From Bacillota bacterium (GTDB lineage Bacteria; Bacillota; Bacilli; Paenibacillales; NBRC-103111): a DNA stretch of 64,000 bases. Each line of letters begins with the position of its first letter. Position 1 is the first letter of the stretch. Below the pieces are notes generated by a model. It searched no databases. It saw only the letters and a program-made list of their open reading frames with translations, and was not told the origin of the DNA. The position numbers and the translations under genes are program-made. The stretch covers positions 124,001 to 188,000 of the forward strand of contig JAEWIS010000023.1 of assembly GCA_023386955.1 (NCBI GenBank), given 5' to 3'. Below, one piece after another: positions 18,701-27,671 of this stretch.

Positions 18701-21700
18701 ACCACTGCCGAAACTCCCGTGGGCAATATCACCTTCCGCATTGATTATTTGGATCAGAACGGAGGCCGGGGAGATACCGTTTATTTGACTACCGACGGCT
18801 CAAAGTTTTATTTGGCAGACAACTCCAATGAAATTCCTAATTTGCTGCAAATCACCACATTAATTGATTCCACTACCGGCTCGGGGCGGACAGCAGCGGA
18901 AACATTGAAGCAAACCGGATATTTATTTGATAACCTGCCGAATACCTTTTCCGATTACCGCATCAACGGAAGCGGGGCGGGCAGCTATATTATCTTTGAC
19001 TTCCGGGAGGGCAATGCGGCAGTGCTCACCGGAGCGGAGCTGTTGGCCAGACAGGATCAATATTATACCCGGTTAAGAGGTGCGGCGGTCCAAGGCTCCA
19101 ATGATCTGGCGACCTGGGAAACCCTCACCAAAGCCGCTGCCTCTACCAAGGAATGGCAGTATGTAGAGGGGATATCCCAGCAAGCTTACCGCTATCTCCG
19201 TATCTACAACTCAGGCTCATGGTTCGGCAATATGGCCGAAATCAAGTTTCATGGAGCGGTGGTGTCGTTGAACCAGATACAGTCCGTTTCCATCCGTTCG
19301 GAGCAAAGTGTAAAGAACAGGATTACGGCCGGTAATACCGTTACCCTGGATATAGCGGCAAAAACAACAATCCGTGATGTTACGGCGGTTATCCAGGGGC
19401 AGGCGGCAACCGTCCACACGACAGATGGAATACATTATACAGCTGAAGCCGTAATAGGACCGGATGCTACAGAAGGACCGGTGACCTTCTCTATTCAATA
19501 TAAGCGGGAGGATGGAGGGGCCGGTAGTCCGGTTACGGCTACCTCAGATTCCAGCGTTTTATTTATTGCCGATGAAATCGGTCTGTTGTCCCATTTGGCA
19601 GAGATGACGGAACTGATTGATTCCACGACGGGAAGAACGGCAGCCGATACGCGCAATCAGGTCAACCGGTTGTTTGACGGGGATGCCGCCACCAGCTCGG
19701 ATTTCAGGCTGGGCAGCAGCTCAGGAACCGGAAGCTCCATTATTTTTGATTTTAAGGAGGGGAACACTGTACAGCTGTCACGTGTGGAGCTTCTGGCCCG
19801 GCAGGACCAGTATTATACCCGGATTAAGGGAACCCGGGTTCAAGGCTCCAATGATCTTCAAGCGTGGACAGATCTTACGGTTCAAGCAGCCTCTACAATG
19901 GAATGGCAAACCTTCCCGGTCAGTGATCCAGTATCCTACCGTTACCTCCGCATCTACAATTCCGGGGCTTGGTTCGGGAATATGGCTGAGCTGAGGCTGC
20001 ATGCACAAGAAAAGCATGTCCCGGTGACGGGAGTGGAGATGAGTGCAACCACCCTTCAGTTAACGGAGGGAGAAGTGCACCCATTAAGCGCTGTCGTAAC
20101 ACCTGCGGATGCGACAAACCGGGAGATCCGCTGGGAGTCCAGCAACACGGATGTGGCAGCTGTGGACAGCAAAGGTCGTGTAACAGCTGCAGCGGCAGGA
20201 ACGGCCGTTATCACGGCGACGACGGCGGACGGCGGATTCACAGTCCGGACAACGGTGACCGTCATTCCGTCCACGCAGCCCGTGGCTTATCTCAGAGGCG
20301 TGAATGAGACAGCAGCAGGCGGAGAGTTCGATTTGATTTACGGGTTCACAGGAGTGACAGGCAGCGTATATTCCACCTCTTTAGCCGTCCATTATGACCC
20401 TTCCCTGTTCAGCTATAAGGGTGCAGTTCCTTTAGCGGAGCATCTCTCTGTAACCGGTGAAGTCTACGCTTCCCCCGGTCAAGTTAGGCTGGCAGCCGCA
20501 AGCCAGGGCCAGGGTTATTCCGGCTCGATGGAGCTTTTGCAGCTTCGTTTTGGAGCGCTTTTGCCCTCTTCTACGGTAACCGGGACAGTATATTTATCGG
20601 GTACAGGGGTAACGGATGGGGCAGGAACCTGGGTTTCCTTGACTCCCGGCGGAACTCATACCATTACAGTTACAGTACCGGAAGAGCCGCAGGTTATCCC
20701 GGTGACGGGAATAGAACTGGACCACGGGCAGGTTTCGCTTACGGCAGGGCAAACCATTCAATTCATCGCCACGATCACACCGGCCAATGCAACCAACCGG
20801 GAGGTAAGCTGGACTACCAGCAATCCGGGTACAGCAGTGGTGGACACAACCGGGAAGGTAACGGCCGTTAGCCCGGCTACTGCCATTATTACGGCAAGCT
20901 CCGTGGACGGAGGTTTCCAAGCCAGTGCAACGGTTGTTGTAACAGCTGCCCCCACTGAACCGGAGGAGGAAGAGACGGCACCGTCTGTTCCTGCTAATCC
21001 GGTTGATTCAGGCAAGTCTGAGGGGCCGGCCGGCATTGTGGAGGGGAAACAAATCATCATGAAGGCCGTCTTGGATTCACCGTCCCTGAGGATCGCCGTC
21101 CATGCAGATCAACTTGCCCAAGCCGTATCCTACGGCGGAAATGGCCCCATCGTCATCAAAGCAGAACCCCGGGAGGAGACGAAGGAAATCCGGATTTCTG
21201 TTCCCTTGCAGGAGCTTGCGGTTTGGTCGGAGCAAAATCCCAACGGCTTGCAGCTGGATATGGGCTTCGCAAAGGTTCATTTGACTGCTGCATTCCTCAG
21301 GAGCAACGCCGGTCTTATGGAATTCATCATTGCCAAGGCCGATGCACGGACATTGCCTTCGGGCATCAGAGAGAAGCTGGAGAACGGTTCGGCCATTTAT
21401 GATATGCAGTTAACTATTAATGGCATTCACAAAAGCTCATTGGATGGACATGAAGTGGAGGTTGAGCTTCCGTATTCTCTTAAGCCCGGGCAAAATCCGT
21501 CTAAGGTGATTCTGTACCATATCCGGGATGACGGGCGGTTGGAAATTGTCAAAAATGCGATGTACCAACCGGAAGCAGGAGCTTTGACATTCCGGCCGGA
21601 ACACTTCAGCTTGTACACGGCTGCTTATGTAAACTCCACTTTCCAGGATTTGCAAAGCGTGGATTGGGCCAAGGAGGCCATAGAAAGCCTGGCTGCCCGA

Positions 21701-22180
21701 GGAATAGCCGAAGGGACGGGTGAGGGATTGTTCCAACCGGGACGGAATATGACCCGGGCGGAGTTTGTAGCCTTGCTGATGAATGCCTTGGATTGGCAGG
21801 ATGCTGCTGCTGACTCCACCTTCCAGGATATCCGTAAGGATCAATGGTATTACAGCGCCATTGCCGGTGCACAACAATGGGGAATCGTGGAAGGCAAGCC
21901 GGATCATACCTTCGGTCCGGATGAAAGCATTACCCGCCAGGATATGGCCGTCATGCTGCAGCGCGCCCTTCAAGTGAGGAAGCTGCAGCCTGCCGTGACT
22001 CATAACCCTGTGGTATTTCCAGACCAGGCATCCATTAGCAGCTATGCACAAGAGGCCATCCGGAATTTGGGGCAATACGGTATTGTGGAAGGAATGGAAA
22101 ACGGGGCATTCGCCCCTTACCTGCATGCGAACCGCGCTCAGGCCGCCGTCATGATGTTCCGGGTACTGCAAATAAACTAA
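15740..22180 (+). CDS. Giant SLH-anchored alginate-lyase-like protein with discoidin, Big2 and cohesin-like modules
   Basis: 2146 residues from the second of two adjacent ATGs, which GGAGG precedes by 6 nt. Order: signal peptide (to about 45); alpha/alpha-barrel alginate-lyase-like domain (about 55-400) with NQHNY and RDQAH as likely catalytic-face residues; beta-sandwich and Ig parts; discoidin-like domain 1 (about 780-920); then two tandem Ig-like plus discoidin units (about 927-1173 and 1177-1423) sharing ELLARQDQYYTR and SYRYLRIYNSG-like stretches; a Big2 domain (about 1427-1510); a cohesin-like domain (about 1513-1643); a second Big2 (about 1650-1737); an S-layer-associated region; and three SLH motifs (about 1967-2146). 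It should act on uronate-containing polysaccharide at the cell surface. The beta-helix gene 17 nt downstream is probably in the same operon. The substrate is inferred. Confidence 0.85.
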   Translation: MERKSSSGSTTILCKRLLVLFLCIQIVAAAAPVSPAAAAPTSSAAYRVEITESFSNGFTHPGVGLTKPVLENMRNQVLNGKEPWYSYYKAMAGSAAAAKTVTSSNQSSTNPEVPASTAFNSQGFNQRFIQDGLKAYTQTLMYYITGEELYRANAMHIIRIWSQMDPAQYVYFPDAHIHTGIPLNRMVTAAEILRYSSYQDASLQWTEEDTANFTTNLINPVIETFLHDNNQFMNQHNYPLLGAMAGYIFTGNKERYEEAVEWATVNKTALNQGFNGSIKQLYRLVDTNAATGERLDKPVVQHVEMGRDQAHGAGDLTNSAILARMFLAQNTKVDPIEGTVSEQADAVGYYEFLNDRVLAATDYFWQFMLGYDTPWTPVAHSIRDGEVKGIYYKISDLYKGRTNTALFWDMYYYYMYTKGFNLEEKAPYFHEAFTKRSPSNYYYKGVLTQAWESVDGGGDFWIYIPGEAAAEGAKYLPKEQTNPASVELEERYTAFDSRSETRQEGSASYVRFNTTPAGSNIAVQNLSFADRSSSRLVGLLFRSDGPATLELSTRLGGIPYHTLTLPDTEGLWRYITFDMGINHVSYGQLDTDFSLVYMNVTGNGALVDVDHFNVLAKEQLTPPVFKEGKEDLSIDVFAGASISLDLSASAAGKSLRYTIAELPEGARLDAVTGAFVWQPARAGIYFFTVTAEDGTTLETKNIRIAVAPDRSGAVAAIASLYNPDTPYVTASRLAFESAYEETVKQIGTASNEDFSRQLLALRNAAERLQPLTPLLKDGTMDYSQLVTSTFGTSLPLLVDDNDNTFPVYSLAPYPDLVHILDFGADYKIIADAFAMEGRMNFDDRMAGTTVFGSNDGVTWERLTPGQTEFTADMSVLEVADELKQKPFRMIKIQMIDPQPDVLRGNISNMLELSEFRITGQRQETNNKLESVSLSSPQGINGRIARGDTIRLSFRAKEAINQVAVSILDTAAAAVTTDGGLNWSAELKTTAETPVGNITFRIDYLDQNGGRGDTVYLTTDGSKFYLADNSNEIPNLLQITTLIDSTTGSGRTAAETLKQTGYLFDNLPNTFSDYRINGSGAGSYIIFDFREGNAAVLTGAELLARQDQYYTRLRGAAVQGSNDLATWETLTKAAASTKEWQYVEGISQQAYRYLRIYNSGSWFGNMAEIKFHGAVVSLNQIQSVSIRSEQSVKNRITAGNTVTLDIAAKTTIRDVTAVIQGQAATVHTTDGIHYTAEAVIGPDATEGPVTFSIQYKREDGGAGSPVTATSDSSVLFIADEIGLLSHLAEMTELIDSTTGRTAADTRNQVNRLFDGDAATSSDFRLGSSSGTGSSIIFDFKEGNTVQLSRVELLARQDQYYTRIKGTRVQGSNDLQAWTDLTVQAASTMEWQTFPVSDPVSYRYLRIYNSGAWFGNMAELRLHAQEKHVPVTGVEMSATTLQLTEGEVHPLSAVVTPADATNREIRWESSNTDVAAVDSKGRVTAAAAGTAVITATTADGGFTVRTTVTVIPSTQPVAYLRGVNETAAGGEFDLIYGFTGVTGSVYSTSLAVHYDPSLFSYKGAVPLAEHLSVTGEVYASPGQVRLAAASQGQGYSGSMELLQLRFGALLPSSTVTGTVYLSGTGVTDGAGTWVSLTPGGTHTITVTVPEEPQVIPVTGIELDHGQVSLTAGQTIQFIATITPANATNREVSWTTSNPGTAVVDTTGKVTAVSPATAIITASSVDGGFQASATVVVTAAPTEPEEEETAPSVPANPVDSGKSEGPAGIVEGKQIIMKAVLDSPSLRIAVHADQLAQAVSYGGNGPIVIKAEPREETKEIRISVPLQELAVWSEQNPNGLQLDMGFAKVHLTAAFLRSNAGLMEFIIAKADARTLPSGIREKLENGSAIYDMQLTINGIHKSSLDGHEVEVELPYSLKPGQNPSKVILYHIRDDGRLEIVKNAMYQPEAGALTFRPEHFSLYTAAYVNSTFQDLQSVDWAKEAIESLAARGIAEGTGEGLFQPGRNMTRAEFVALLMNALDWQDAAADSTFQDIRKDQWYYSAIAGAQQWGIVEGKPDHTFGPDESITRQDMAVMLQRALQVRKLQPAVTHNPVVFPDQASISSYAQEAIRNLGQYGIVEGMENGAFAPYLHANRAQAAVMMFRVLQIN

Positions 22181-22197
22181 TTGGAGGGGTTCCTGCG

Positions 22198-23250
22198 ATG
22201 AAGCAATATGGAATGAGTAAATCCTTCTTGTTCATGAAGGTTTTGATTGCCGCAGGTGTTTATGCAGCCTTCCTGCCGTCACTCCAAACGAAAGCCGCAA
22301 CACTGACCATATCTCCGGGGCAAAGCATTCAGCAGGCTATGGATTCTCTTAAGAATCAGGGGGGGGGCACCTTGTATTTGAATCCGGGAACCTATGTTGT
22401 AGGCTACGGCGTCAAGATTTACAATAACTGTACGCTCCAAGGGGCATCCTCCACAGACCGGCCTGTCCTGAAGCTGGCCTCCGGCAAGGATGAGCCGGTT
22501 GTGACCAACGCGTCTGTCCCGTTTATGAATGTGGCAGCGCGGAATCTGATTATAGACGGAGGATTATCCGCTTCGGAGCTGAATTATCCGGAGTATTACC
22601 ACAAGGGCGGGGATGAATATAATCAGCGGATTGCCAGCGGAGCTGAATCCAAGGAATCCTTGGACGCTAAGATCGAAGCGGCCAGGCTGAATGTGCTGGG
22701 GATCGATTTTTCGGATAAACATTCGGATGTACAAAACAACGGAGCGGTTGTGGATCATGTTCTGGTCCGAAACAGCTCCATGGGTATAAATGTGGGACGC
22801 ACGAAAGGGGTCACCATCCTCAATGCCCTGGTAACCAACAACGGGGCGGTGAAGAAATATTATCACGGTTTATACCTCAGCATTGTGGACAATGTCCTGA
22901 TTGACGGCCTGGAGGCCTCCAACACCAAAACGGGGATGGGACTGAAGCTGACGGATTTTTATGATGTTAATGATGAAGCAAGCATCATTATCCGCAACAG
23001 CAAGTTCAATAACAACTACGACCGGGGGATAGCCGTTTACCACATGCAGAATATCCGTCTTGAGCGGAACGAGGCTTTGAATAATCAGAAATCCGGCATT
23101 AACCTGGTGAATTGCAAGAACGGTTACCTTTTGAACAATACGGCCCAGGGCAACCCTCTTGTGGAGAATGTTTCCTACGATATTTGGCTGAACGGAACCA
23201 CAGGCTTCACCTTATCCGGCAATGTATACGGCTCCAAAAAAGGCTTTTGA
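22198..23250 (+). CDS. Secreted right-handed beta-helix protein (pectate-lyase / epimerase fold)
   Basis: 350 residues with a signal peptide ending near AKA (about 33). SIQQAMDSLKNQGGGTLYL is the usual opening of beta-helix polysaccharide enzymes; repeated N-rich coils (LVRNSS, ALVTNN, RNSKFNNN, LERNEALNNQ) follow. Such proteins are polyuronate lyases, epimerases or hydrolases. RBS GGAGGGG. It directly follows the alginate-lyase-like gene, so a shared uronate substrate is likely. The codons for QGGG form a run of nine G at 22359-22367, a slippage-prone tract. Confidence 0.8.
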   Translation: MKQYGMSKSFLFMKVLIAAGVYAAFLPSLQTKAATLTISPGQSIQQAMDSLKNQGGGTLYLNPGTYVVGYGVKIYNNCTLQGASSTDRPVLKLASGKDEPVVTNASVPFMNVAARNLIIDGGLSASELNYPEYYHKGGDEYNQRIASGAESKESLDAKIEAARLNVLGIDFSDKHSDVQNNGAVVDHVLVRNSSMGINVGRTKGVTILNALVTNNGAVKKYYHGLYLSIVDNVLIDGLEASNTKTGMGLKLTDFYDVNDEASIIIRNSKFNNNYDRGIAVYHMQNIRLERNEALNNQKSGINLVNCKNGYLLNNTAQGNPLVENVSYDIWLNGTTGFTLSGNVYGSKKGF

Positions 23251-23393
23251 CTGCTCTGCAGGAAATATTTCTTGGGCAATCGCGTATTTTGACAAAACCG
23301 GAGATTGTGGAGGTAGACTTTGCACACGTATGCAGATATTTGTTATGCTTAGGAGGTGTTGCACCAAATTCCGATAATTGCTCCGAAAGCAGG

Positions 23394-24197
23394 GTGAAGG
23401 CGTTGTCACGTTTTGTAAAAGCAAAGGAAGAACAAGGGTATGTGGACATCATTGCGGAGGATAATCCGTATTTGAAGATCTTGGCGCTGGGCAAGCTGTT
23501 TATGGCGGGAGGCCAACAGTATTCGGCATCCACAGGCGCATACGAAACCGCGCTGGTCCTGTTGTCCGGCCATATGTCCGTTAGCTGCGAAGGGGTAACC
23601 TTCGACGGTTTGGACAGCCGGGACAGTGTGTTTGCCGGGAAAGCAACCACGGTGTACATCCCGTGCCAATCCTCTTATACGGTGATCGCCGAAGGGAAAG
23701 CAGTGATTGCCGTGTGCAAGGTGAAGGCGGAGGAAAAGCATAGACCCTTTGTGGTGCGCCCCGGCGAGGTTGTGGTTCACCAGCGGGGCAAGGACTCCTG
23801 GAAGCGGGAGGTGCATGATATTATCGCCGACAATGCCGACGGCCGGGTGCACCGTATGATTCTGGGTGAAACCTTCAATGAAGCGGGCAATTGGTCCAGC
23901 TATCCCCCGCATAAGCATGACGGTGAGTTCGCTCCCGAGGAGCCCAATCTGGAGGAGGTTTACCACTACCAGACCAATCCTTCCCAAGGCTTCGGCATCC
24001 AGGTTCATTACACCAAGGACGGCAGCATCGACGATGCGCATATCATCCGGCACGGCGACAGCTTCGCCATCGACAAGGGCTACCATCCGGTAAGCGCGGC
24101 GGGCGGTTATGAAGTGTATTACCTGTGGTTTATGGCAGGAGAATCCGGCCGCAAGCTCAACCCCTATGATGATCCTGATCATAAGTGGTTGAAATAA
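23394..24197 (+). CDS. iolB: 5-deoxy-glucuronate isomerase family protein (IolB/KduI cupin)
   Basis: 267 residues, near the usual 270. Bicupin features: the metal motif PPHKHD followed by EEVYHY, then GDSFAIDKGYHPV and EVYYLWFMAG. IolB isomerises 5-deoxy-D-glucuronate in myo-inositol breakdown; related cupins act on uronates. The GTG at 23394 or TTG at 23403 could start it; AGGGTGAAGG lies just before the latter. A perfect AGGAGGTG at 23351-23358 has no in-frame start close by. No other iol genes are here. The position after two polyuronate-type proteins leaves open a uronate isomerase role. Confidence 0.8.
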   Translation: MKALSRFVKAKEEQGYVDIIAEDNPYLKILALGKLFMAGGQQYSASTGAYETALVLLSGHMSVSCEGVTFDGLDSRDSVFAGKATTVYIPCQSSYTVIAEGKAVIAVCKVKAEEKHRPFVVRPGEVVVHQRGKDSWKREVHDIIADNADGRVHRMILGETFNEAGNWSSYPPHKHDGEFAPEEPNLEEVYHYQTNPSQGFGIQVHYTKDGSIDDAHIIRHGDSFAIDKGYHPVSAAGGYEVYYLWFMAGESGRKLNPYDDPDHKWLK

Positions 24198-24210
24198 ATA
24201 AATTCTTCCG

Positions 24211-24258
24211 AAGAAACCAGGCTTGCCGCCCCTAAAGGCAGAGCCTGGTTTCTTTTTT
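24211..24258 (+). terminator. Strong intrinsic terminator after iolB
   Basis: AAGAAACCAGGCT pairs with AGCCTGGTTTCTT and runs into six T. Confidence 0.9.
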
Positions 24259-24395
24259 GATTTGCCCAAAAGGGTATGCCCTTCCGGACATTATCAACTT
24301 TTCCTGCACAGGTTATGATCAAATTAGAAATGGTGCCAATTAGCGGAAGGGCGGCTGCCGACGCAGCTAACATTACCGATGGGGAGTCATGAATC

Positions 24396-24554
24396 GTGAA
24401 GACATTATTAGGACTGACAAAGAGTGTATTCTTTAAAATTATAGGTTCGGTTTTATTGATGGCAGGCGTTTTTTTCATCTTCATCTTGTTTGTCACCATA
24501 TTTGCGTTACAAGGGGAATTGCAGCAAACTCTTCAAATGTTCAACACAAATTAG
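24396..24554 (+). CDS. Small single-pass membrane protein
   Basis: 52 residues from GTG, with GGGGAG 9 nt upstream. A basic N-terminus (MKTLLGLTKSVFFK) leads into one hydrophobic helix (about 15-38: GSVLLMAGVFFIFILFVTIF), then a short polar tail with LQGELQQ. No family recognised. The ribosome binding site and the clear membrane segment support it as a real gene. Confidence 0.5.
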   Translation: MKTLLGLTKSVFFKIIGSVLLMAGVFFIFILFVTIFALQGELQQTLQMFNTN

Positions 24555-24570
24555 GAGTATTATGCAGGAT

Positions 24571-24762
24571 TTATACATAAAAAGATGACTGTTCGCCGTG
24601 ACAGGTCAGGGTTAAGGAATGCATCGCCCTGGTACACGCAATATAAAGCAGGCTTCTGTCCATCTCGTTACTATAAGTGGAGGCATCTGCAAGCGGGATG
24701 ATAACCTTTTCCCCTTGATCAATGGCCAGTTGGTTTTTTGATTTGTTCAAAAAGCATCGGAT
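24571..24762 (-). pseudogene. 3' remnant of a UvrD/PcrA-type DNA helicase
   Basis: Read on the minus strand, the frame gives about 64 codons without a start, containing EMDRSLLYIACTRAMHSLTL, which matches helicase motif VI and its flanks (LLYVACTRA-H-L-L), then GEQSSFYV and a TAA stop. Upstream the frame is closed by a TAG at 24763-24765, directly before the RCC1 gene. It is the tail of a superfamily 1 helicase whose body is missing, so a deletion or replacement happened here. Confidence 0.6.
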
Positions 24763-24772
24763 AATCTATTTA

Positions 24773-26281
24773 TTATTTTAGAATAACCGTATGGGAGGCT
24801 TCTTCCCACTGCACCTGTTTGCCCAGAGACTCAGCTACAAACCGCAAGGGGACAAAGAGGGTTCCATCTTTTAGTTCAGCAGGCGATTCCAAAGGCACTG
24901 GCTGGTTGTTTAGATACGCCTGGTTGGCCCCAATATCAATTCGCAAGAGGATTCCGCTGCCTTCAGCCGTAACCGATGAAGCCTCTTCATCCCAGACTAC
25001 GGCCGCTCCAAGTGTTTCGAATATGGCACGCATGGGCACAAGTGTCGTATTCTCAGCCAGCACCGGTGATGAAGGAAACTTTACCAGCTTGCCATCCAAC
25101 TCGACCTTTATGTCAGTAGCCTCTTCCAGCGGCTGGCCCTCAAAGCTCTTGACCATCACAGGGGTGGTACGCCACCATTGGGTTCCATCCCCTGTCGGGC
25201 CTTGGCCCCATGCCCACAGCACTCCATCCTCGCGCAAGGCCAATACCCTGCCGCCGCCGCTGCTGCAGGATGATATTTCCTTGATTCCCCTCAAACCGAT
25301 GACCTGGCTGGGGACCAAGGATGGTTCATAGGATCCGTTGCCAAGCTGCCCGCCGATATTGCTTCCGTTGGTCCACACGGTCCCATCTGTTTTAAGATAA
25401 ACGGGACCTCCTGAAGTGGCCTGAATTTGCTTTACATGGCGTATATGGGGATTTTGGACGGGCGACTCCCGGTCCTCCGTTGTTCCGTCACCAATTTGCC
25501 CCCAGACATTGTTGCCCCAGCTCCACACGGTGCCGTCCTCTTTCAATGCATAATACGTGCCGGTGCTGGTAGCTACTGAGGTTACATGATCCAAGCCGGC
25601 AATCTGCTGGGAGCCCTTTTTGCTGCTGGCCCACACGGTTCCATCTTGTTTTACGGCAATAATTTGTCCGGCAGAGCTAACCGTGAACTGCTTCACTGTA
25701 GTCCAGCCCTTTAGCTTAACCGGAGTGGTTTGGTAGGGGACACTGATAAATCCCCAACCCCAGATGTGGCCTTCCTTATCCAACGCATACGAAGCAGCAT
25801 AATTGCCGGTAACGTAGGTCATAGGTGGAGTATTCTTTAATGGAACAGGAATATAGCGGTTATTGTCTTCTACAATATCCCCGCTGGGAGTCTGTCTTGT
25901 GGTCTCCTTACCGTCACCAACCTGACCGTCCGTGTTGTCACCCCAGCTCCACAGGAGCCCCTCTTTTGAAAGGGCATAGGAATTCATATTCCCTGCACCC
26001 AATCCCGCTACATTCGATAATCCTTTCACTTGTACAGGCGAATACTGCATGTCACCGGATTCTCCGGTTCCCAGTTGACCGTCTCCATTGCTACCCCATG
26101 CCCACACCGTGCCGTCGCTTTTTGCTGCAAGATGATGGCTGCCGCCGGCGGAAATTTGGGTCCAGACTGGCTGGCCGGAGGATTCAGGCGCTGTTTGGGC
26201 TTGTGCCGTAAAAGGCAATGCCATACATAATAAAGCGGTTATACATCCCAACCGTAAACTTTGATTAATTTTTAGGACCAA
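24773..26281 (-). CDS. Secreted RCC1-repeat protein with copper-amine-oxidase-N-type stalk domain
   Basis: 502 residues from TTG, with AAGGA upstream. The signal peptide ends at AQA (about 29). About six RCC1-type repeats (WAWGSNGDGQLG, WSWGDNTDGQVGDG, WSWGNNVWGQIGDG, WTNGSNIGGQLGNG, LWAWGQG) should fold as a seven-bladed propeller, here with an irregular blade. The last about 120 residues are a stalk domain (PVLAENTTLVPMRAIFETLG ... GTLFVPLRFVAESLG). Extracellular; binding function unknown. It is divergent from the S41 peptidase across a palindrome-bearing gap. Confidence 0.85.
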   Translation of the reverse strand: MVLKINQSLRLGCITALLCMALPFTAQAQTAPESSGQPVWTQISAGGSHHLAAKSDGTVWAWGSNGDGQLGTGESGDMQYSPVQVKGLSNVAGLGAGNMNSYALSKEGLLWSWGDNTDGQVGDGKETTRQTPSGDIVEDNNRYIPVPLKNTPPMTYVTGNYAASYALDKEGHIWGWGFISVPYQTTPVKLKGWTTVKQFTVSSAGQIIAVKQDGTVWASSKKGSQQIAGLDHVTSVATSTGTYYALKEDGTVWSWGNNVWGQIGDGTTEDRESPVQNPHIRHVKQIQATSGGPVYLKTDGTVWTNGSNIGGQLGNGSYEPSLVPSQVIGLRGIKEISSCSSGGGRVLALREDGVLWAWGQGPTGDGTQWWRTTPVMVKSFEGQPLEEATDIKVELDGKLVKFPSSPVLAENTTLVPMRAIFETLGAAVVWDEEASSVTAEGSGILLRIDIGANQAYLNNQPVPLESPAELKDGTLFVPLRFVAESLGKQVQWEEASHTVILK

Positions 26282-26311
26282 GGTGCCACATCCTTATGTG
26301 AATAGAATATG

Positions 26312-26330
26312 ATTCCAGTATACTTGGAAT
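26312..26330. promoter_or_regulatory. Palindrome in the divergent RCC1 / S41 intergenic region
   Basis: ATTCCA and TGGAAT arms flank GTATACT, making a 19-bp near-perfect palindrome, the shape of a dimeric repressor site. A possible S41 promoter lies downstream (TTACCA, 18 nt, TATGAT ending near 26394). Confidence 0.4.
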
Positions 26331-26421
26331 ATGGAATTTTGTCTGTTTGAAAAACATTACCATATACAATCTAAAAATGTTATGATATGTAACAATATCA
26401 AGGATGAAAACGGGGTAAATA

Positions 26422-27671
26422 ATGAAAAAAACTTACGTATTCATTTTAGTTGCTATTTTTCTGATGACCGGTTGTAAAGAACGCAGTAAAGGTGAATCCA
26501 TAACAACGATGAACACTTCCTTGCAAACAGCGAATGCCGAGGCTTTATCTCCTGTGCTTACGCGTAACGACATTTTGGCTGATTACGATTATTTGATATC
26601 CATGATCCGGAACAACTATCCATTTTTGAACGTCACAAACGGTTAAATGGGGTGGATTGGCTTCAAGAGGGCGAGGTCTACAGAGCATCGGCTCCAAACA
26701 CGGCATCGCATACGCAAGTCGTAAGCTGGTTTCAGGACTTGATTGCCAAACTCCATAATGGCCATGCAGCAGTTGTTGGCTCACAGGCAGAATATCAGTT
26801 TCTTGTAAACCTATACGGGAATAAAAAAGAAACTCAACCTTGGGCTGAGCTTCTGAGTGACCCGTCTGTTCAGAACTCATACAGCATATTGGGAAATGGA
26901 ACAGCCAGGCTCCAGGAAAGGAGAGACGTACAAAAATCTTCTTTCATGGTTAGCTTTCTCGATGACCAAACGGCTTATATCAATCTTCCAAGTTTTTCAG
27001 AGAAATTCATACCGAATGAAATGAAAGCCTTATCTGTTTTTCTCCCTACGGTAAAAGACGCCGATCGCTTGATCATTGATATCCGGGATAATTCGGGCGG
27101 GAGTGATGCGTATTGGGAGCAGCTTGTTCAACAAATCATTCCTGAGCCAATCCGATGGAGATTTTACAACCTCATTCGCGGAACGTACATCAAACCGTTT
27201 ATAGAGGCCCAAACAGAAAATCCGTTTGAAAGTATAAGCCAACTAAGCGAATTGCCCGAAAAGGTTTCTTCGGCATTGCCCGAAGATGTCATTCGGGACT
27301 TCTCCCGGTTTTTTCCCGCCTCCCTTTACTTAAAGCCCGAGAACAGCATTCAGTTTAAGGGGAGGATCTATTTGATCGTAAGTCCGAAGGTGTTTTCGTC
27401 CTCGGAGAAGTTTGCTTCCTTCGCCAAATCCACGGGGTGGGCTACTCTGGTAGGTGAACGAACAGGTGGAGATGGCCTTGGTGCCGATCCCGTACTGGTC
27501 AAACTTCCCCATAGCCACCTTATTGTTAGACTGCCCCTCATCATGGGAGTCACGGAGCAAGGAGTTATTAACGAAGAGAAGAAGACAGAGCTGGACATAT
27601 GGGTGAACACAGCAAAAAATCCTATTTTACTGAAGGACCAAGCAGTGAGGGCTATACTCGATCACCGGTAG
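26422..27671 (+). pseudogene. S41-family (C-terminal processing) peptidase lipoprotein, frameshifted
   Basis: The first frame (26422-26646) gives a lipoprotein signal with lipobox LMTGC and 74 residues ending NNYPFLNVTNG-stop. The second (to 27671) begins in mid-protein with DWLQEG and holds the S41 core: LIIDIRDNSGGSD, then the catalytic-serine region VFSSSEKFA and GERTGGDG. Adding one T to the T5 tract at 26623-26627 joins them as YPFFERHKRLNGVDW, which reads like the normal family sequence. So one base is missing: a true mutation, a read error or a slippery site. The intact product would be about 416 residues, an extracytoplasmic serine peptidase. Its 3' end overlaps the convergent carH gene by 20 nt. 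Confidence 0.75.

Noticed and set aside
23289..23361. TTGACA and AGGAGGTG upstream of iolB as promoter and start
   Set aside because: The -10 partners are poor and no in-frame start follows AGGAGGTG at a normal distance; kept only as a note under the gene.
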